Shown: positions 1 to 10,464, counted from the first letter of the stretch. The stretch is DNA of 47,028 bases from Sphaerospermopsis kisseleviana NIES-73 (GCF_002368075.1 NZ_AP018314.1:4071398-4118425); one strand, 5' to 3'. Notes: generated from the sequence alone by a model not told the origin. Program-made: numbers and translations.

Positions 1-66
1 GGGGACTGGGGACTGGGGACTGGGGACTGGGGACTGGGGACTGGGGACTGGGGACTGGGGACTGGG
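1..66. repeat. Heptamer tandem repeat array (unit ggggact)
   Basis: About nine head-to-tail copies of the 7-mer ggggact open the window, followed by a short run of other heptamers (cctgact). The same unit recurs at 37776-37803. This is the STRR type of repeat known from heterocystous cyanobacteria. No coding potential is seen. Confidence 0.95.
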
Positions 67-151
67 GAAAATTTTTATCTCCTGACTCCTGACTCTTGAA
101 CTCCTGTCTATTGAACCCATATCAAAATCCTTAACTAAGGAGATCAACAAA

Positions 152-337
152 ATGTCACAAGAAGAGTTTCAAGAAAAAATCTTAAATTCACTCGAAGAAT
201 TGAAAGCTGATGTGGCAAAATCAAATGAGAAATTTGAGGTATACAGGCAAGCTACGCAGTCACTGGTTAATCTGGCTTTCGGTTTGATTGCCAGTGCTAC
301 GATAATTACGGTCTTTCTTAATCCTGACCTCAACTAA
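152..337 (+). CDS. Small membrane protein, function unknown
   Basis: The product has 61 residues. Residues 1-35 are charged and probably helical or coiled coil, rich in Glu and Lys. Residues about 38-57 form one hydrophobic segment (LVNLAFGLIASATIITVFL), so a single-pass, tail-anchored topology is likely. The start is supported by a good Shine-Dalgarno sequence (AAGGAG, 8 bases before the ATG at 152). It lies 118 bp before aspS on the same strand. I do not recognise the family. Small proteins of this layout are common in cyanobacteria, and the size and position suggest a real gene rather than chance. Confidence 0.7.
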   Translation: MSQEEFQEKILNSLEELKADVAKSNEKFEVYRQATQSLVNLAFGLIASATIITVFLNPDLN

Positions 338-455
338 CCAGTTTAGCATTTTTGCCGTTTTTTCTTAACCAGAAATGAATACAATGACTGTTAATGCTAG
401 ATAATAGGAAAGCCTTAACATTTACTAACAGCCCGGAAAAAAGAACTAAATTACT

Positions 456-2249
456 ATGCGAACTCACTATTGCGGCGAACTCCGACAAGAGCATATTGGA
501 GAAACTGTAACATTATACGGTTGGGTGGACCGTCGCCGCGATCATGGGGGTGTGATATTCTTGGATTTACGCGATCGCTCTGGTATTGTGCAAATTGTCA
601 GCGATCCTCAACGCACCCCAGACTCCTACGAACTGGCTAACACCATACGTAATGAATACGTTGTAGAAATTACTGGAAGAGTTACCCAACGCCCCGCAGA
701 ATCTTTAAATCCTCGTATTCCTACTGGTGAAATAGAAATTTACGCTGATAAAATTCACATCCTCAACGCTGTGCGTAAACAGCTACCTTTTCAGGTTTCC
801 ACCGCAGATACAGAAAATGTGAGGGAAGACTTGCGGTTAAAATATCGTTATTTAGATTTACGACGCGATCGCATGGCGCAAAATATGCAGTTACGTCACC
901 AAGTCGTGAAAGCAATGCGTCGTTATTTAGAAGATAACGAAGGTTTCATTGAAATAGAAACACCCGTACTTACCCGTTCCACTCCCGAAGGTGCGCGTGA
1001 TTATATTCTTCCCAGTCGCGTTAATGAAGGGGAATGGTTCGCTTTACCCCAGTCACCGCAACTATTCAAGCAAATATTGATGGTATCCGGGATGGATAGA
1101 TACTATCAAATTGCGAGATGTTTCCGTGATGAAGACTTACGTGCAGACAGACAACCGGAGTTTACCCAGTTAGACATGGAAATGAGTTTCATGTCTCAAG
1201 AGGAAATAATAGAACTCAACGAAAAATTAGTTTGTCACATTTTCAAAACCGTCAAAAATATTGACTTACCCCGTCCTTTTCCGCGTCTAACTTATAAAGA
1301 TGCGATGAATAAATACGGAAGTGATAAACCAGATACCCGCTATGGTTTAGAATTAGTTGATGTTTCCGATGTTTTAAAAGATTCCGGTTTTAAAGTCTTT
1401 AATGATGCCATTTCTAAAGGTGGAATTGTGAAAATTCTGCCTATTCCTAACGGTAATGATGCCATCTCAAATGTTCGCATTAAACCAGGTGGAGACATTT
1501 TCAAAGAAGCAGCAGAAGCGGGAGCTAAAGGTTTAGCTTATATTCGCGTGCGGGAAAATGGAGAAATTGACACCATTGGCGCGATTAAAGATAATTTGAC
1601 ACCGGAACAAAAGCAGGAAATTTTAACTAGAACTGGTGCAAAAGACGGTCATTTATTATTATTTGCTGCTGCTGATATAGGAACAGTAAATAAAACATTG
1701 GATCGGTTGCGTCAGTTTGTGGCTAGGGAATTTAATTTAATTCCTGAAGGGAAAAATAACTTTCTGTGGATTACAGATTTCCCGATGTTTGAATGGAATG
1801 CAGATGAGAAAAGATTAGAAGCATTACATCACCCATTTACAGCACCCCATCCCGATGATTTGCATGATTTGAAAACCGCCCGCGCTCAAGCTTACGACTT
1901 GGTTTTAAATGGTTTTGAAGTGGGTGGTGGCAGTCTGCGAATTTATCAAAGAGAAGTGCAATCTCAGGTGTTTGAAACTATTGGTTTATCTACCGAAGAA
2001 GCACAAAATAAATTCGGCTTTTTGTTAGAAGCTTTTGAATATGGTACACCTCCTCACGGTGGTATTGCCTATGGTTTAGATCGCTTGGTAATGTTGTTAG
2101 CTGGAGAAGAATCAATTCGTGATGTAATTGCTTTTCCGAAGACGCAACAAGCACGCTGTTTGTTAACAGATGCACCTGCTGGTGTGGATGGTAAACAGTT
2201 GAAAGAACTTCATGTTGCTTCGACGGTGAAACCGAAGGTGAAAGAGTAA
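456..2249 (+). CDS. aspS: Aspartyl-tRNA synthetase
   Basis: Charges tRNA-Asp with aspartate in the cytoplasm. The 597 residues match the full bacterial class II enzyme. An N-terminal OB-fold anticodon-binding domain ([10 protein letters not shown] through residue ~105, with [19 protein letters not shown]) is followed by the class II core. Motif 2 is visible as [20 protein letters not shown], a bacterial GAD insertion domain lies in the middle (about 290-410), and motif 3 is near the end ([15 protein letters not shown]). Cyanobacterial and other bacterial AspRS enzymes of this length may be non-discriminating (also charging tRNA-Asn), which the sequence alone does not settle. A hairpin follows the stop at 2256-2298. 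There is no strong ribosome-binding site before the ATG. Confidence 0.97.
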   Translation: MRTHYCGELRQEHIGETVTLYGWVDRRRDHGGVIFLDLRDRSGIVQIVSDPQRTPDSYELANTIRNEYVVEITGRVTQRPAESLNPRIPTGEIEIYADKIHILNAVRKQLPFQVSTADTENVREDLRLKYRYLDLRRDRMAQNMQLRHQVVKAMRRYLEDNEGFIEIETPVLTRSTPEGARDYILPSRVNEGEWFALPQSPQLFKQILMVSGMDRYYQIARCFRDEDLRADRQPEFTQLDMEMSFMSQEEIIELNEKLVCHIFKTVKNIDLPRPFPRLTYKDAMNKYGSDKPDTRYGLELVDVSDVLKDSGFKVFNDAISKGGIVKILPIPNGNDAISNVRIKPGGDIFKEAAEAGAKGLAYIRVRENGEIDTIGAIKDNLTPEQKQEILTRTGAKDGHLLLFAAADIGTVNKTLDRLRQFVAREFNLIPEGKNNFLWITDFPMFEWNADEKRLEALHHPFTAPHPDDLHDLKTARAQAYDLVLNGFEVGGGSLRIYQREVQSQVFETIGLSTEEAQNKFGFLLEAFEYGTPPHGGIAYGLDRLVMLLAGEESIRDVIAFPKTQQARCLLTDAPAGVDGKQLKELHVASTVKPKVKE

Positions 2250-2255
2250 AGTTTA

Positions 2256-2298
2256 AGATCCCCGACTTGTGTTAATAAAATTAAGAAGTCGGGGATCT
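2256..2298. repeat. Hairpin repeat after aspS, possible terminator
   Basis: The arms AGATCCCCGACTT (2256-2268) and AAGTCGGGGATCT (2286-2298) are perfectly complementary across a 17-base AT-rich loop. There is no U-tract, so this is better read as a dispersed palindromic repeat that may also end aspS transcription. Related hairpins lie at 32637-32701 and 36227-36259. Confidence 0.8.
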
Positions 2299-2318
2299 GG
2301 AGATAAAGATATTTTCAA

Positions 2319-2945
2319 TTAATTCTGGTTTAAAATCCCTACTAAAATTTTCATTAATATTTCTAAGTCGGTGGGAACTCGATATAACATTAAGTCTTGA
2401 GTTATGATTCTAGTATCACGTTGAAAACTGCCAAATTGCCATATATCCCCTGTAGTGACTGCACCATATAATATTGGTTCATCTGTTGATATCCATTCAT
2501 TGACTGCAATTAATTCTACTGCAAGTTGAGTAAAACCCCTTGTTAAATCTGCTTGTTTTGCTTCTACCACTAATATTTGATGTTGAGTTTGCAGGTAATA
2601 ATCTAAGTCACCTCGCAAAAATTGATTTATTTCTATGGGATATTCTATATTAATTGTTGCTTGGGTAATGTGGGCAATTTCTAATAAAATAGGAGCAATT
2701 AATACTTCTCTGCGTGCAGCTTCGCTAGTTAAACTGACTCTTTGAATTGCTTCTTCTAATCTTTCTTTTAAGTCATTTAGTCTAGTAATTTGATTGTTAG
2801 TGGTTGGGAAATTAATATTACTTTTGATTAAGGTTGATCCTAGTTCTTGTAAAATGTCCGCAGGTGCAAATCTTAAATCAAAGTATTTACGAAATGTGTA
2901 GGTTTCAGTAGGTTTGAGAATTTGCGGACGATGGGGGGTATTCAT
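2319..2945 (-). CDS. Predicted PD-(D/E)xK nuclease-fold protein (restriction-subunit-like)
   Basis: The product has 208 residues. The centre shows the pattern of a restriction-endonuclease-like fold: an Asp in RGDLDYYL, a beta strand ending in VVEAKQ (the E-x-K pair, about residue 127), and a following helix with TQLAVEL, recalling the Q of type I HsdR N-terminal domains. Cyanobacterial homologues are often named restriction endonuclease subunit R, but no helicase or methylase is adjacent, so a role in restriction is only inferred. It is convergent with aspS and stands alone. The C-terminal half (YGAVTTGDIWQFGSF) resembles the part of these proteins that follows the nuclease core. It may be an orphan or domesticated nuclease. 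Confidence 0.7.
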   Translation of the reverse strand: MNTPHRPQILKPTETYTFRKYFDLRFAPADILQELGSTLIKSNINFPTTNNQITRLNDLKERLEEAIQRVSLTSEAARREVLIAPILLEIAHITQATINIEYPIEINQFLRGDLDYYLQTQHQILVVEAKQADLTRGFTQLAVELIAVNEWISTDEPILYGAVTTGDIWQFGSFQRDTRIITQDLMLYRVPTDLEILMKILVGILNQN

Positions 2946-3037
2946 AAGATTGTAAGTTATATTGTAATTGTAGATTTTTATTGTCTATATTATAGATTTT
3001 ATTTCACGCAGAGACGCAGAGAAGAGAGAAAGAGTGT

Positions 3038-3133
3038 AATAGACCTCTCCGAAAAAGATGTAGGGACAATTCATGAATTGTCCCTACGAATGGGTTTCAG
3101 GTTACGCTTATGTAATTTTCGGAGATGTCTATT
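3038..3133. repeat. MITE-like inverted-repeat element with inner palindrome
   Basis: A 96-bp unit is bounded by 18-bp inverted repeats with one mismatch (AATAGACCTCTCCGAAAA at 3038-3055 and its complement at 3116-3133). Inside, 3061-3087 is a near-perfect palindrome centred on AATTCATGAATT. It carries no real gene. Its core is shared with elements at 32444-32471 and 33361-33388. Confidence 0.8.
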
Positions 3134-3246
3134 GAGATATTGAAGGTGCGATTTTTTGGGATGAAGGAGATGGATCGCTGTTTGGTGAGGTGGAGAGATG
3201 GGTTAGTGGTAGCTTACCGTAAGTATCGCTAACTACTTCAAAATAT

Positions 3247-3696
3247 TTAACTCCAAAAAATGTCATTTAATAATGTGTCAATATCACAATCAAACTGCCA
3301 TAAATCAGGAAACTCATACTGTGGATAATCTTCTCGGATTTCCTTGAGTACATCTTGCCAGATCTCGTCAAAAATTTCAGGCAAATAATTTTTAAGACTA
3401 GGTGACTTTGCTAAACGTCGTTTAATTTGTTTACGTTGTTCTCTAATAGTTCTTTCCCAACCATTGTAATCATTTACTAAAGGAACATATAATCGTTTCA
3501 AAATATGCGATAATAATACATCCAAACGACTTTCTAATTCATCCCGATAAGATCGCCCCAAATCCTCAATCTCCTCTATCAAATTCTCAACATCCACATT
3601 TTCAAAGTCCCTAGCTTTTAATTTAGCTATAGTCTCTTGAGTCCAATGTAAATAATCAGATTCATATAAGGATTTTTTAGCAATTACTTGAGTCAT
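3247..3696 (-). CDS. DUF29 family protein
   Basis: The product has 149 residues, the usual size for DUF29, a family greatly expanded in cyanobacteria and of unknown biochemical role. Family hallmarks are visible: LYESDYLHWTQETIAKL near the N-terminus, the ENLIEEIEDLGRS helix (about residues 38-50), a central LLSHILKRLY segment, and the tryptophan-containing segment GWERTIREQRKQI. It is predicted soluble and helical. It is monocistronic, transcribed towards the MITE at 3038-3133. A hairpin at 3763-3789 separates it from aroA, which is read in the same direction. Confidence 0.85.
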   Translation of the reverse strand: MTQVIAKKSLYESDYLHWTQETIAKLKARDFENVDVENLIEEIEDLGRSYRDELESRLDVLLSHILKRLYVPLVNDYNGWERTIREQRKQIKRRLAKSPSLKNYLPEIFDEIWQDVLKEIREDYPQYEFPDLWQFDCDIDTLLNDIFWS

Positions 3697-3762
3697 TGAT
3701 TTGTAGCTCCTGCAATAAATCCATTATTATATTAACATTATTGCTGATCACATAGCTATGGG

Positions 3763-3789
3763 TAGGGGTTTAGCATTGCTAAACCCCTA
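3763..3789. terminator. Hairpin downstream of aroA
   Basis: The arms TAGGGGTTTAGCA (3763-3775) and TGCTAAACCCCTA (3777-3789) form a perfect 13-bp inverted repeat with a one-base spacer. It lies 37 bases past the aroA stop, between aroA and the DUF29 gene. No clear U-run follows in the direction of aroA, so the terminator role is inferred; it may also be a dispersed repeat. Confidence 0.55.
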
Positions 3790-3825
3790 TAGGATTATTG
3801 TAGTGGGATTTTAATATTATTCCCT

Positions 3826-5175
3826 TTACCGACAAACTTCCTTTAAAGTGCTGGTAAAATTTGGATAAGAAATAGCAGCCGCTTCAGCACGGTGAATAGT
3901 AGTAGTTCCACTAGCATTAAGAGCAGCGATCGCTAAACTCATACCTATGCGATGATCTGTATGGCTGTCTACTTCCGCACCCACCAAAGCAGTACCACCA
4001 ACAATTTCCATCCCATCGGGTAATTCTGTCACTTTTGCACCCATTTTATTGAGTTGTTGCGCCATTACGGTAATGCGATCGCTCTCTTTAACTCGCAACT
4101 CTGCCGCATCTCTAATAATAGTTGTCCCTTGGGCAAACGTCGCAGCTACCGCTAAAATGGGAATTTCGTCAATTAATCTCGGTATAATATCCCCAGCAAT
4201 GGTACAGCTTTTTAACTGACTAGAACGCACCCGCACATCTGCAACCGGTTCTCCTGCAACTTCCCGTTGGTTTTCTAGCTGGATATCTGCACCCATCATT
4301 GCTAAAGCTTCTAAAATTCCCGTGCGGGTGGGGTTAACACCGACATTTTCCACCACCAACTCAGAACCAGGAACAATAGAACCCGCAACTAGCCAAAAAG
4401 CCGCAGAACTAATATCACCAGGAACAACAACTTTTTGCCCGTATAATTTCGCATTTCCCGTCACGGTAACGCTGTTAGTTTCCGGGTCTATACTTAATTC
4501 TGCCCCAAAAGCTTTTAACATCCGTTCACTGTGATCCCTTGATAAAGCGGGTTCGGTGACTGTTGTTTTCCCTTCGGTGTTTAAACCTGCAAGTAAAATA
4601 CAAGACTTGACTTGCGCTGAAGCAATGGGTGAATGATAATGAATCGGTTTGAGTGCTTGTCCTTGAACTGCTAAAGGTGCTAAAGTATTACTGTTACGAC
4701 CCCAAATTTCAGCGGACATTTGTTGTAAAGGTTTAACAACACGGGACATAGGACGCGATCGCAAAGAGTCATCACCAGTCACAGTAAAAAACCGCCCTGG
4801 ATGGGAAGCTAACAAACCCAACATTAACCGGATAGTTGTACCAGAGTTACCCGCATTTAATACATCCATTGGTTCTTGGAAATTACCTAAACCAATACCC
4901 TTCACCCGCACCAACTGGGTATTTAATTCCGAAATTTCCGCACCCAGCGCCTGGAAACAGTGAGCAGTGCTGCGGGGATCTTCACCTAAAAGCAGTCCTT
5001 GAATTTCCGTTTCCCCTTCAGCGATCGCACCTAACATCAAAGCCCGATGGGAAATAGATTTATCCCCAGGAATACTGATACGACCTTGTAGAGACAGTCC
5101 AGAGGGAGGACGCTGAATAATTAAGTTTTGAGAAGCGTTTTCTTGAGTTTGTAATGTTATAATAGCAGCCAACAT
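3826..5175 (-). CDS. aroA: 3-phosphoshikimate 1-carboxyvinyltransferase (EPSP synthase)
   Basis: Joins shikimate-3-phosphate with phosphoenolpyruvate in the sixth step of the shikimate pathway to aromatic amino acids. The 449 residues cover both inverse alpha/beta domains. Motifs seen are [18 protein letters not shown] (about 38-55), [13 protein letters not shown] (about 106-118), [10 protein letters not shown] (about 137-146), SRDHSERML and the C-terminal [13 protein letters not shown]. The RPMxRV motif is that of class II EPSP synthases rather than the plant/E. coli class I form, so the enzyme is likely of the glyphosate-tolerant class; that property is known for the class and not shown here. 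The ~25 residues before the first domain are longer than in E. coli. No co-directional gene lies upstream within 380 bp. Confidence 0.97.
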   Translation of the reverse strand: MLAAIITLQTQENASQNLIIQRPPSGLSLQGRISIPGDKSISHRALMLGAIAEGETEIQGLLLGEDPRSTAHCFQALGAEISELNTQLVRVKGIGLGNFQEPMDVLNAGNSGTTIRLMLGLLASHPGRFFTVTGDDSLRSRPMSRVVKPLQQMSAEIWGRNSNTLAPLAVQGQALKPIHYHSPIASAQVKSCILLAGLNTEGKTTVTEPALSRDHSERMLKAFGAELSIDPETNSVTVTGNAKLYGQKVVVPGDISSAAFWLVAGSIVPGSELVVENVGVNPTRTGILEALAMMGADIQLENQREVAGEPVADVRVRSSQLKSCTIAGDIIPRLIDEIPILAVAATFAQGTTIIRDAAELRVKESDRITVMAQQLNKMGAKVTELPDGMEIVGGTALVGAEVDSHTDHRIGMSLAIAALNASGTTTIHRAEAAAISYPNFTSTLKEVCR

Positions 5176-5557
5176 TAGGATACACTAGCTTTTGAATAGA
5201 CCGGAAATTTTGCAGTGACATCTAATGCCGCCACTGGTTAATTCCTTCCTAGTATCCTACCGCTTTTTATTGTCCGCAACCCAATCCAATCAGCCCCAGT
5301 TTAGACTAGCATTTTTTTAGATATTGATAAAAATATTCACAACCTTGATCCACAGACTGATTCTAGCCAGAAAAAACATTGTTTTCGGGTTTTAGCTTGC
5401 AATCCTAGCCGTTTGCATCTTGATTTGTGTAGATTAACAAATTAGTAGATTCGGTTAATATGAATCAGGTTTTACTATTTAGTTGTTTAAACTAACTTTT
5501 TAAAACACCTAGTGTTGGTTTGATTTTATTCAACTGCTTCTATCACTTATCGTTCCC
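5176..5557. other. Intergenic region between divergent aroA and the 170-residue gene
   Basis: A 382-bp AT-rich gap that must hold the promoters for both divergent genes. I see no heptamer arrays, no long inverted repeats and no convincing small ORF with a ribosome-binding site. The stretch is notable here for lacking the repeats that fill most other gaps. Confidence 0.6.
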
Positions 5558-6070
5558 ATGCTCACTCATCACCGCAAACCTATTTGTTTATCAATTATTT
5601 CCACTGACTTACCAGTTTGGTCTGTAGTGGAAACTTCTGGAACATTATATCAAAAAGATACTGACAGATTTCACTTACTATTGACTGCACCACCTTTAAT
5701 CAGTTGTGAAGTAGGAAATTTAAGCAGTCGAGAAAATCCTGTTCCTCAAACTAAAAAAAATGTTGAAATCCCCACAAGTCCCAGAATTTTGTGGTTGGAA
5801 ATTTCACCCTACCGAATCATTATGACTATGCAAGGTAACACTCAAGTAAGTTACCGACATTTCTGGGAACAGGGCGTTTATGGCATTAGTCGTTATTGGT
5901 TGCCTAATGAATCTTTGCAACCACACAAGCCTATTTGTTTACGTAACTTTACTAATAGCTTAGATCTTACCGGACAAAAATTACCAGAACATCTGCGACT
6001 TGACTATGAATTGTGGTCAGAAAAGGTACAACTAGGACGCTATATACTGAATTTGGAAATTGATAACTAA
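5558..6070 (+). CDS. Conserved-looking protein of unknown function
   Basis: The product has 170 residues and is predicted soluble. I do not recognise a named domain. The N-terminal half alternates short hydrophobic strands (ICLSIISTDLPVWSVVE, FHLLLTAPPLISCEVG), and the second half has an aromatic-rich stretch (RHFWEQGVYGISRYWLP) and ends LGRYILNLEIDN. The strand-rich pattern suggests a beta-sandwich or cystatin-like fold, but this is only impression. The stop codon directly abuts the left terminus of the MITE-like element at 6071. The gene is divergent from aroA. Confidence 0.65.
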   Translation: MLTHHRKPICLSIISTDLPVWSVVETSGTLYQKDTDRFHLLLTAPPLISCEVGNLSSRENPVPQTKKNVEIPTSPRILWLEISPYRIIMTMQGNTQVSYRHFWEQGVYGISRYWLPNESLQPHKPICLRNFTNSLDLTGQKLPEHLRLDYELWSEKVQLGRYILNLEIDN

Positions 6071-6320
<250 letters not shown>

Positions 6321-6397
6321 AGGCTTATTGAGTCGTTTTTAGGTGAAACATTCTGCTCTTTTTTCTCGTTTCTCGTTCTCATACTCTGTATTTCTCA

Positions 6398-6418
6398 TTC
6401 CCAGTCGGAGACTGGGAA
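6398..6418. repeat. Short palindromic repeat (TTCCCAGTC hairpin)
   Basis: TTCCCAGTC (6398-6406) and GACTGGGAA (6410-6418) form a 9-bp hairpin with a 3-base loop, 40 bp downstream of sir. It is probably a dispersed repeat of the TTCCCAGTCNGAGACTGGGAA type; it could help terminate sir transcripts. Confidence 0.55.
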
Positions 6419-6457
6419 CGAGAGAGCGAGAGAAAGCTTTTGCGTGAGAATATGGTT

Positions 6458-8371
6458 CTACAGACTTTGGAAATATTTATCCAAAGCTTCGTGTACTAAC
6501 TCTGTCATGGGTTTATTGAGTTTTTCTGCGGTTTCTTTGAGTTGGGAATAAACATCATCTCGTAAACTCACCCTATGACGTGATTTTCCGCTGCTGGTGG
6601 GTTCTCCCGGTGTATAAGTGGCTGAAAATTCACGGATAGCATCAAAACCAATGCGATCGCAAAAATCCCCAAAGCTTTCTTTTCCTTTCCGTGATTTTTT
6701 AAAGAAGACAAAAATCGGCTCTAAAAAGCTTTCGATGTCGTTGTGGTGCAATTTTTCAATGATCGGTTGTGCTAACCGCGTTTGATCTGGTGAACCACCT
6801 AACCACACTTGATAAGATTCCGGCGCACTACCTACAAATCCTAATTCTGCCATATAAGGACGAGCGCAACCATTGGGGCAACCTGTCATCCTTACCACAA
6901 AGTGGTCTTTTTGTAAACCCACTTGATCTAATAAAGTCCGAATTCTTTCTAAAATACCAGGAATTGCTCTTTCTGACTCGGTAATAGCTAAACCACAGGT
7001 AGGTAAAGCGGGACAAGCCATAGCATAGCGGGTTAAAGCTGCAATTTGACTAGGATCAGCAATAATACCGCATTTATCTAAAATTTCTTGAATTGCTTCT
7101 TGATCTTCTGGTGCAATATCGTAGAAAATCAGGTTTTGATTTGGTGTGAGGCGGATGGGTAGGTTAAACTGTGCAACAATTGTCCGCAAAGCGGTTTTGA
7201 GTTGAAAAGAACCTTCATCTTTTACCCGACCATTATCAATGGAAATACCTAAGAACAGTTTACCGTCCCCTTGTTCATTCCATCCCAGAAAATCTTGATA
7301 TTTGAATTTGGGTAATTGTTTAAAAGGTTCGACAGCTTTACCAAAGTATTCTTCCACCTTGCTGCGGAATTTTTCCACACCCCAATCATTGATTAAATAT
7401 TTTAATCTAGCGTGTCTTCTGTCGGTGCGATCGCCATAATCTCTTTGAGTGGCAACTATGGCTTTGACGATATCATAAACATCATCTTTTGCCACATAGC
7501 AAATGGGATCAGCTAGTCGCGCAAAGGTTTCTTCTTTATTGTGGGTTCTTCCTAAACCACCACCAGCAAAGACGTTAAAACCTTGGAGTTCTCCTTTTTT
7601 ATTGGTCATTACTACCAATGTTAAATCTTGGGAATACAAATCTACAGAATTATCACCAGGTACAGTTACGCAAACTTTAAATTTGCGTGGCATATAATGA
7701 GTACCATAGATTGGTTCTACGGAATCATGAAAAATAGTCCCAGTGCCATTTTTTTGTCGTGCTGCTTTCACATCTGGGTGTTCTTCAGCACTAATGGCTT
7801 TTTCCCCATCCAACCAAATTTCATAATAAGCACCGGTTTGGGGTGAAAGCAAATCAGCGATATTTTGGGCATATTCCCAAGCATACTGATATTCTGAGCG
7901 ATTTTTAAAGGGTGCAGGGGGAGCCATAACGTTACGGTTGATGTCACCACAAGCACCCAAAGTAGAACCGAGATTTTTTACAATAGTAGCGATCGCCGCT
8001 TTGAGATTCTTTTTCAAAATCCCATGTAGCTGAAAACCTTGGCGGGTAGTGGCTCTTAATGTATGATTACCATATTCATCCGCCAATTTATCTAAAGCCA
8101 AATATAGCTGCGGTGGTACCAACCCACCAGGATTTTTTGTCCGCAGCATCATTTGATAATCTTTTTCCTGTCCCTTAACACGATTATCACGGTTATCCTG
8201 TTGATAAGATCCGTGAAACTTCAGAATCTGTATAGCATCTTCACTAAAATGGGTTGTATCCTGAAGTATTTCAGTCGCTACAGGTTCACGCAAAAAATTA
8301 CTATTTTCTTTGAGACCTTCAACTTTAGAAGGTTTACGGGTACTAACGGGAGAAGGCGCAGAGTTAATCAT
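6458..8371 (-). CDS. sir: Ferredoxin-dependent sulfite reductase
   Basis: Reduces sulfite to sulfide with six electrons from ferredoxin in assimilatory sulfur metabolism, using siroheme coupled to a 4Fe-4S cluster. The 637 residues hold two nitrite/sulfite-reductase ferredoxin-like half-domains and two siroheme/4Fe-4S domains. [13 protein letters not shown] lies near residue 110. Cluster cysteines are seen as ACPALPTCG (about 452 and 458) and [11 protein letters not shown] (about 497 and 501). The last ~40 residues ([16 protein letters not shown] onward) look like a ribbon-helix-helix segment and are not needed for the catalytic fold. Nitrite reductase is the alternative, but the extended N-terminus and the cluster spacing favour sulfite reductase. 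The gene stands alone, with a 315-bp gap upstream. Confidence 0.93.
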   Translation of the reverse strand: MINSAPSPVSTRKPSKVEGLKENSNFLREPVATEILQDTTHFSEDAIQILKFHGSYQQDNRDNRVKGQEKDYQMMLRTKNPGGLVPPQLYLALDKLADEYGNHTLRATTRQGFQLHGILKKNLKAAIATIVKNLGSTLGACGDINRNVMAPPAPFKNRSEYQYAWEYAQNIADLLSPQTGAYYEIWLDGEKAISAEEHPDVKAARQKNGTGTIFHDSVEPIYGTHYMPRKFKVCVTVPGDNSVDLYSQDLTLVVMTNKKGELQGFNVFAGGGLGRTHNKEETFARLADPICYVAKDDVYDIVKAIVATQRDYGDRTDRRHARLKYLINDWGVEKFRSKVEEYFGKAVEPFKQLPKFKYQDFLGWNEQGDGKLFLGISIDNGRVKDEGSFQLKTALRTIVAQFNLPIRLTPNQNLIFYDIAPEDQEAIQEILDKCGIIADPSQIAALTRYAMACPALPTCGLAITESERAIPGILERIRTLLDQVGLQKDHFVVRMTGCPNGCARPYMAELGFVGSAPESYQVWLGGSPDQTRLAQPIIEKLHHNDIESFLEPIFVFFKKSRKGKESFGDFCDRIGFDAIREFSATYTPGEPTSSGKSRHRVSLRDDVYSQLKETAEKLNKPMTELVHEALDKYFQSL

Positions 8372-8686
8372 TACAGTAGTATGTTTGTCAATAATGCAGC
8401 AGTTAAAGAATAATTAAAAATTTAGCTACACTTTTTCTGCTGGTAGAACACCAAAAATCCGCTCGGAATTATGAATAATAACTTAATTTTAACACAGTTA
8501 AAAGCCGGCTCCATTAGTGATATCACACTTAACAAAACCAGCTATTTCAGTATTTTAGATGTAAATCAACAGTCAGGAGGCAGGAGTTCAGGAGTTCAGG
8601 AGTTAGAAGAATAAATAACTAATGTTTCTTTCCCAGTCCCCAGTCACCAGTCCCCAGTCCCCAGTCCCCAATCACCAATCACCAAC
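8372..8686. other. Gap between sir and barrel protein, with heptamer tails
   Basis: Contains the presumed sir promoter region (about 8372-8500). Heptamer-like runs follow: caggagtt repeats at 8577-8606 and cagtccc/caatcac repeats at 8632-8684. No gene is seen. Confidence 0.7.
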
Positions 8687-9223
8687 TTACTTAAAGCGAT
8701 AACCGATACCACCATTAATGCTCACAGCAGAAGCATCACTATTTTGATAAGCACCGAGTCCTACTTTAGCGTTAGTGTAAACCAGGAAATTCTTAGTAAC
8801 TTCAGATTCGACTCCAGCACCGACAACTACAGAATCTTTATTACCCAAGGGAGTGGGTTTACCGTCATTTTCTACGAAAGAATAGCCACCAGTAACAAAG
8901 ACATTGGTTTTATTAGCAATGGGTAAATCTACAGAAACTTCAGGGATGATAGCAGCTGTTTCATCACCCCAGAGGACGTTACCCCGTGCGGAAAAAGGAG
9001 TATTTCCCAATTTTAAACGACCTGTGACATTGCCGCCAAAGGTAGCATCATCGTTACCTTGTCCACCACTGGTAACACCAGCAGCTACACCAACACCAAT
9101 ATAACTAGCATCTGTGCCTTTTTGAGTTTCGGCAGCAGCTTTACCCACGGAAAGAAATGCAGGAGTAATTACTAAGGAAGATAAAGCAGAAATTGTCACT
9201 AAAGACTTGAGTAAGCGTTTCAT
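8687..9223 (-). CDS. Secreted outer-membrane beta-barrel-like protein
   Basis: The product has about 178 residues from the ATG at 9223; a GTG at 9235 would add four residues. The N-terminus is a Sec signal peptide: lysine/arginine start, hydrophobic core (LVTISALSSLVITPAFL) and a likely cleavage after GKAAAE near residue 33. The mature part is Gly/Asn-rich with alternating strands (YIGVGVAAGVTSGG, TNVFVTGGYSFVEN, VSINGGIGYRFK) and ends in an aromatic-containing strand typical of barrel proteins. It fits a small eight-stranded barrel of unknown cargo. It is divergent from the ADP-ribosylglycohydrolase gene. Confidence 0.8.
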   Translation of the reverse strand: MKRLLKSLVTISALSSLVITPAFLSVGKAAAETQKGTDASYIGVGVAAGVTSGGQGNDDATFGGNVTGRLKLGNTPFSARGNVLWGDETAAIIPEVSVDLPIANKTNVFVTGGYSFVENDGKPTPLGNKDSVVVGAGVESEVTKNFLVYTNAKVGLGAYQNSDASAVSINGGIGYRFK

Positions 9224-9453
9224 AAGTTTTACCACAATTTAGAAGTTTTACTGTTAAATTCTAAGTCGAATCGGAAGTTGAAATGTTCCAGATGATTTGA
9301 AAATTTACTAAATTCATTGTTACTATTAATGCAAGATGTTGAACTTATCGGTATTTAGTAAACTTTTGCATCCTTGGTTATAGTTACACTGCCATCTTTG
9401 AGTATTCCAGGTGATCAGGTGACAGTTTACTAATCGTCACTGAGCAATATAAA

Positions 9454-10404
9454 ATGATGATAAAAACTACAAAGGTATTATCGGGTTTGCTGGGTGTGTG
9501 TGTTGGTGATGCTTTGGGTGTACCGGTGGAGTTTACAAGTCGTGCAGAACGTCTCAAATCTCCGGTCACATCTATGTTAGGTTATGGTACGTGGCATCAA
9601 CCACCAGGAACATGGTCTGATGACAGTTCTTTAACTTTGTGTTTGGCAGAATGTTTGTGTGATGGTTTTTCCCTAGATGCTATAGCTCGTTCCTTTTCCC
9701 GCTGGTACACAGAAGGTTATTGGGGCGCTCATGGTAAAGTTTTTGATATTGGTGGAACTACCAGACAAGCTATTATTAATTGGCAACAAGGAGCAACACC
9801 CCTAAAAGCAGGTGGTACTGGTGAAAATAGTAATGGCAATGGTTCTTTAATGCGAATTTTGCCAATGGCTTATTTTTATCAAACCTTGACTTTTCAGGAA
9901 TTAATAGAACGAGTCCATCAAGTTTCTTGCATTACTCATGGCCATCTGCGATCGCAAATGGCTTGTGGCATTTATATTAGTATTGCTGTAGAGCTATTGG
10001 CAGGAATAGAACCCAAAGCAGCTTATTTGCAAGGGTTGGACAAGATTCAATCACTCTATTCTAGTGGGGAATATGCCTTGGAAAAACCCCATTTTGATAG
10101 AGTTTTCAGTGGAAAAATTGCTGATATACCCATCAAAGAGATTAATTCTGGTGGTTATGTAATTGATACCCTAGAAGCATCTTTATGGTGTTTTTTAAAT
10201 AGCTCATCCTACGCCCAAGCTGTACTTCAAGCCGTTAACTTAGGCGGAGATACGGATACTACTGCTGCGGTGACAGGTGGGTTAGCGGGAATTTATTATG
10301 GCGTGGAAGGTATTCCTTCAGAATGGCTGGATCAAATTGCTCGGAAACAAGACATTATAGACTTGAGCAGTCGTTTGTCATTATTTATAGGGAATAGGGA
10401 ATAG
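9454..10404 (+). CDS. ADP-ribosylglycohydrolase family protein
   Basis: Likely removes ADP-ribose from modified targets, as DraG/ARH-type hydrolases do. The 316 residues carry family motifs: GVCVGDALGVPVEF at the N-terminus (about 14-27), TWSDDSSLTLCLAE (about 53-66) with metal-binding aspartates, NSNGNGSLMRILPMA, and near the C-terminus LGGDTDTTAAVTGGLAG (about 264-280), which supplies further metal-ligand aspartates. It is not next to nifH or dinitrogenase genes, so a DraG role is not implied. The last residues (GNRE) and the stop codon lie within a gggaata heptamer array, suggesting the original C-terminus was replaced. Confidence 0.9.
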   Translation: MMIKTTKVLSGLLGVCVGDALGVPVEFTSRAERLKSPVTSMLGYGTWHQPPGTWSDDSSLTLCLAECLCDGFSLDAIARSFSRWYTEGYWGAHGKVFDIGGTTRQAIINWQQGATPLKAGGTGENSNGNGSLMRILPMAYFYQTLTFQELIERVHQVSCITHGHLRSQMACGIYISIAVELLAGIEPKAAYLQGLDKIQSLYSSGEYALEKPHFDRVFSGKIADIPIKEINSGGYVIDTLEASLWCFLNSSSYAQAVLQAVNLGGDTDTTAAVTGGLAGIYYGVEGIPSEWLDQIARKQDIIDLSSRLSLFIGNRE

Positions 10405-10464
10405 GGAATTGGGAATAGGTAATAAATGAACTCCTGATTTCTGACTCCTGACTCCTGACTCCTG
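10389..10464. repeat. Two heptamer arrays (gggaata, then ctcctga)
   Basis: Gggaata units run 10389-10419 and overlap the end of the preceding CDS; cctgact units run about 10430-10464. The second array abuts the hairpin element that starts at 10464. Confidence 0.85.

Noticed and set aside
2922-3143. 73-codon plus-strand ORF
   Set aside because: It runs through the inverted-repeat element at 3038-3133 and overlaps the start of the nuclease-like gene; composition is repeat-derived and there is no ribosome site.
3826-5175. Long N-terminus of AroA as a start-site error
   Set aside because: The ATG at 5175 is the only good start before PGDKSISHR; internal alternatives would remove the first strand.
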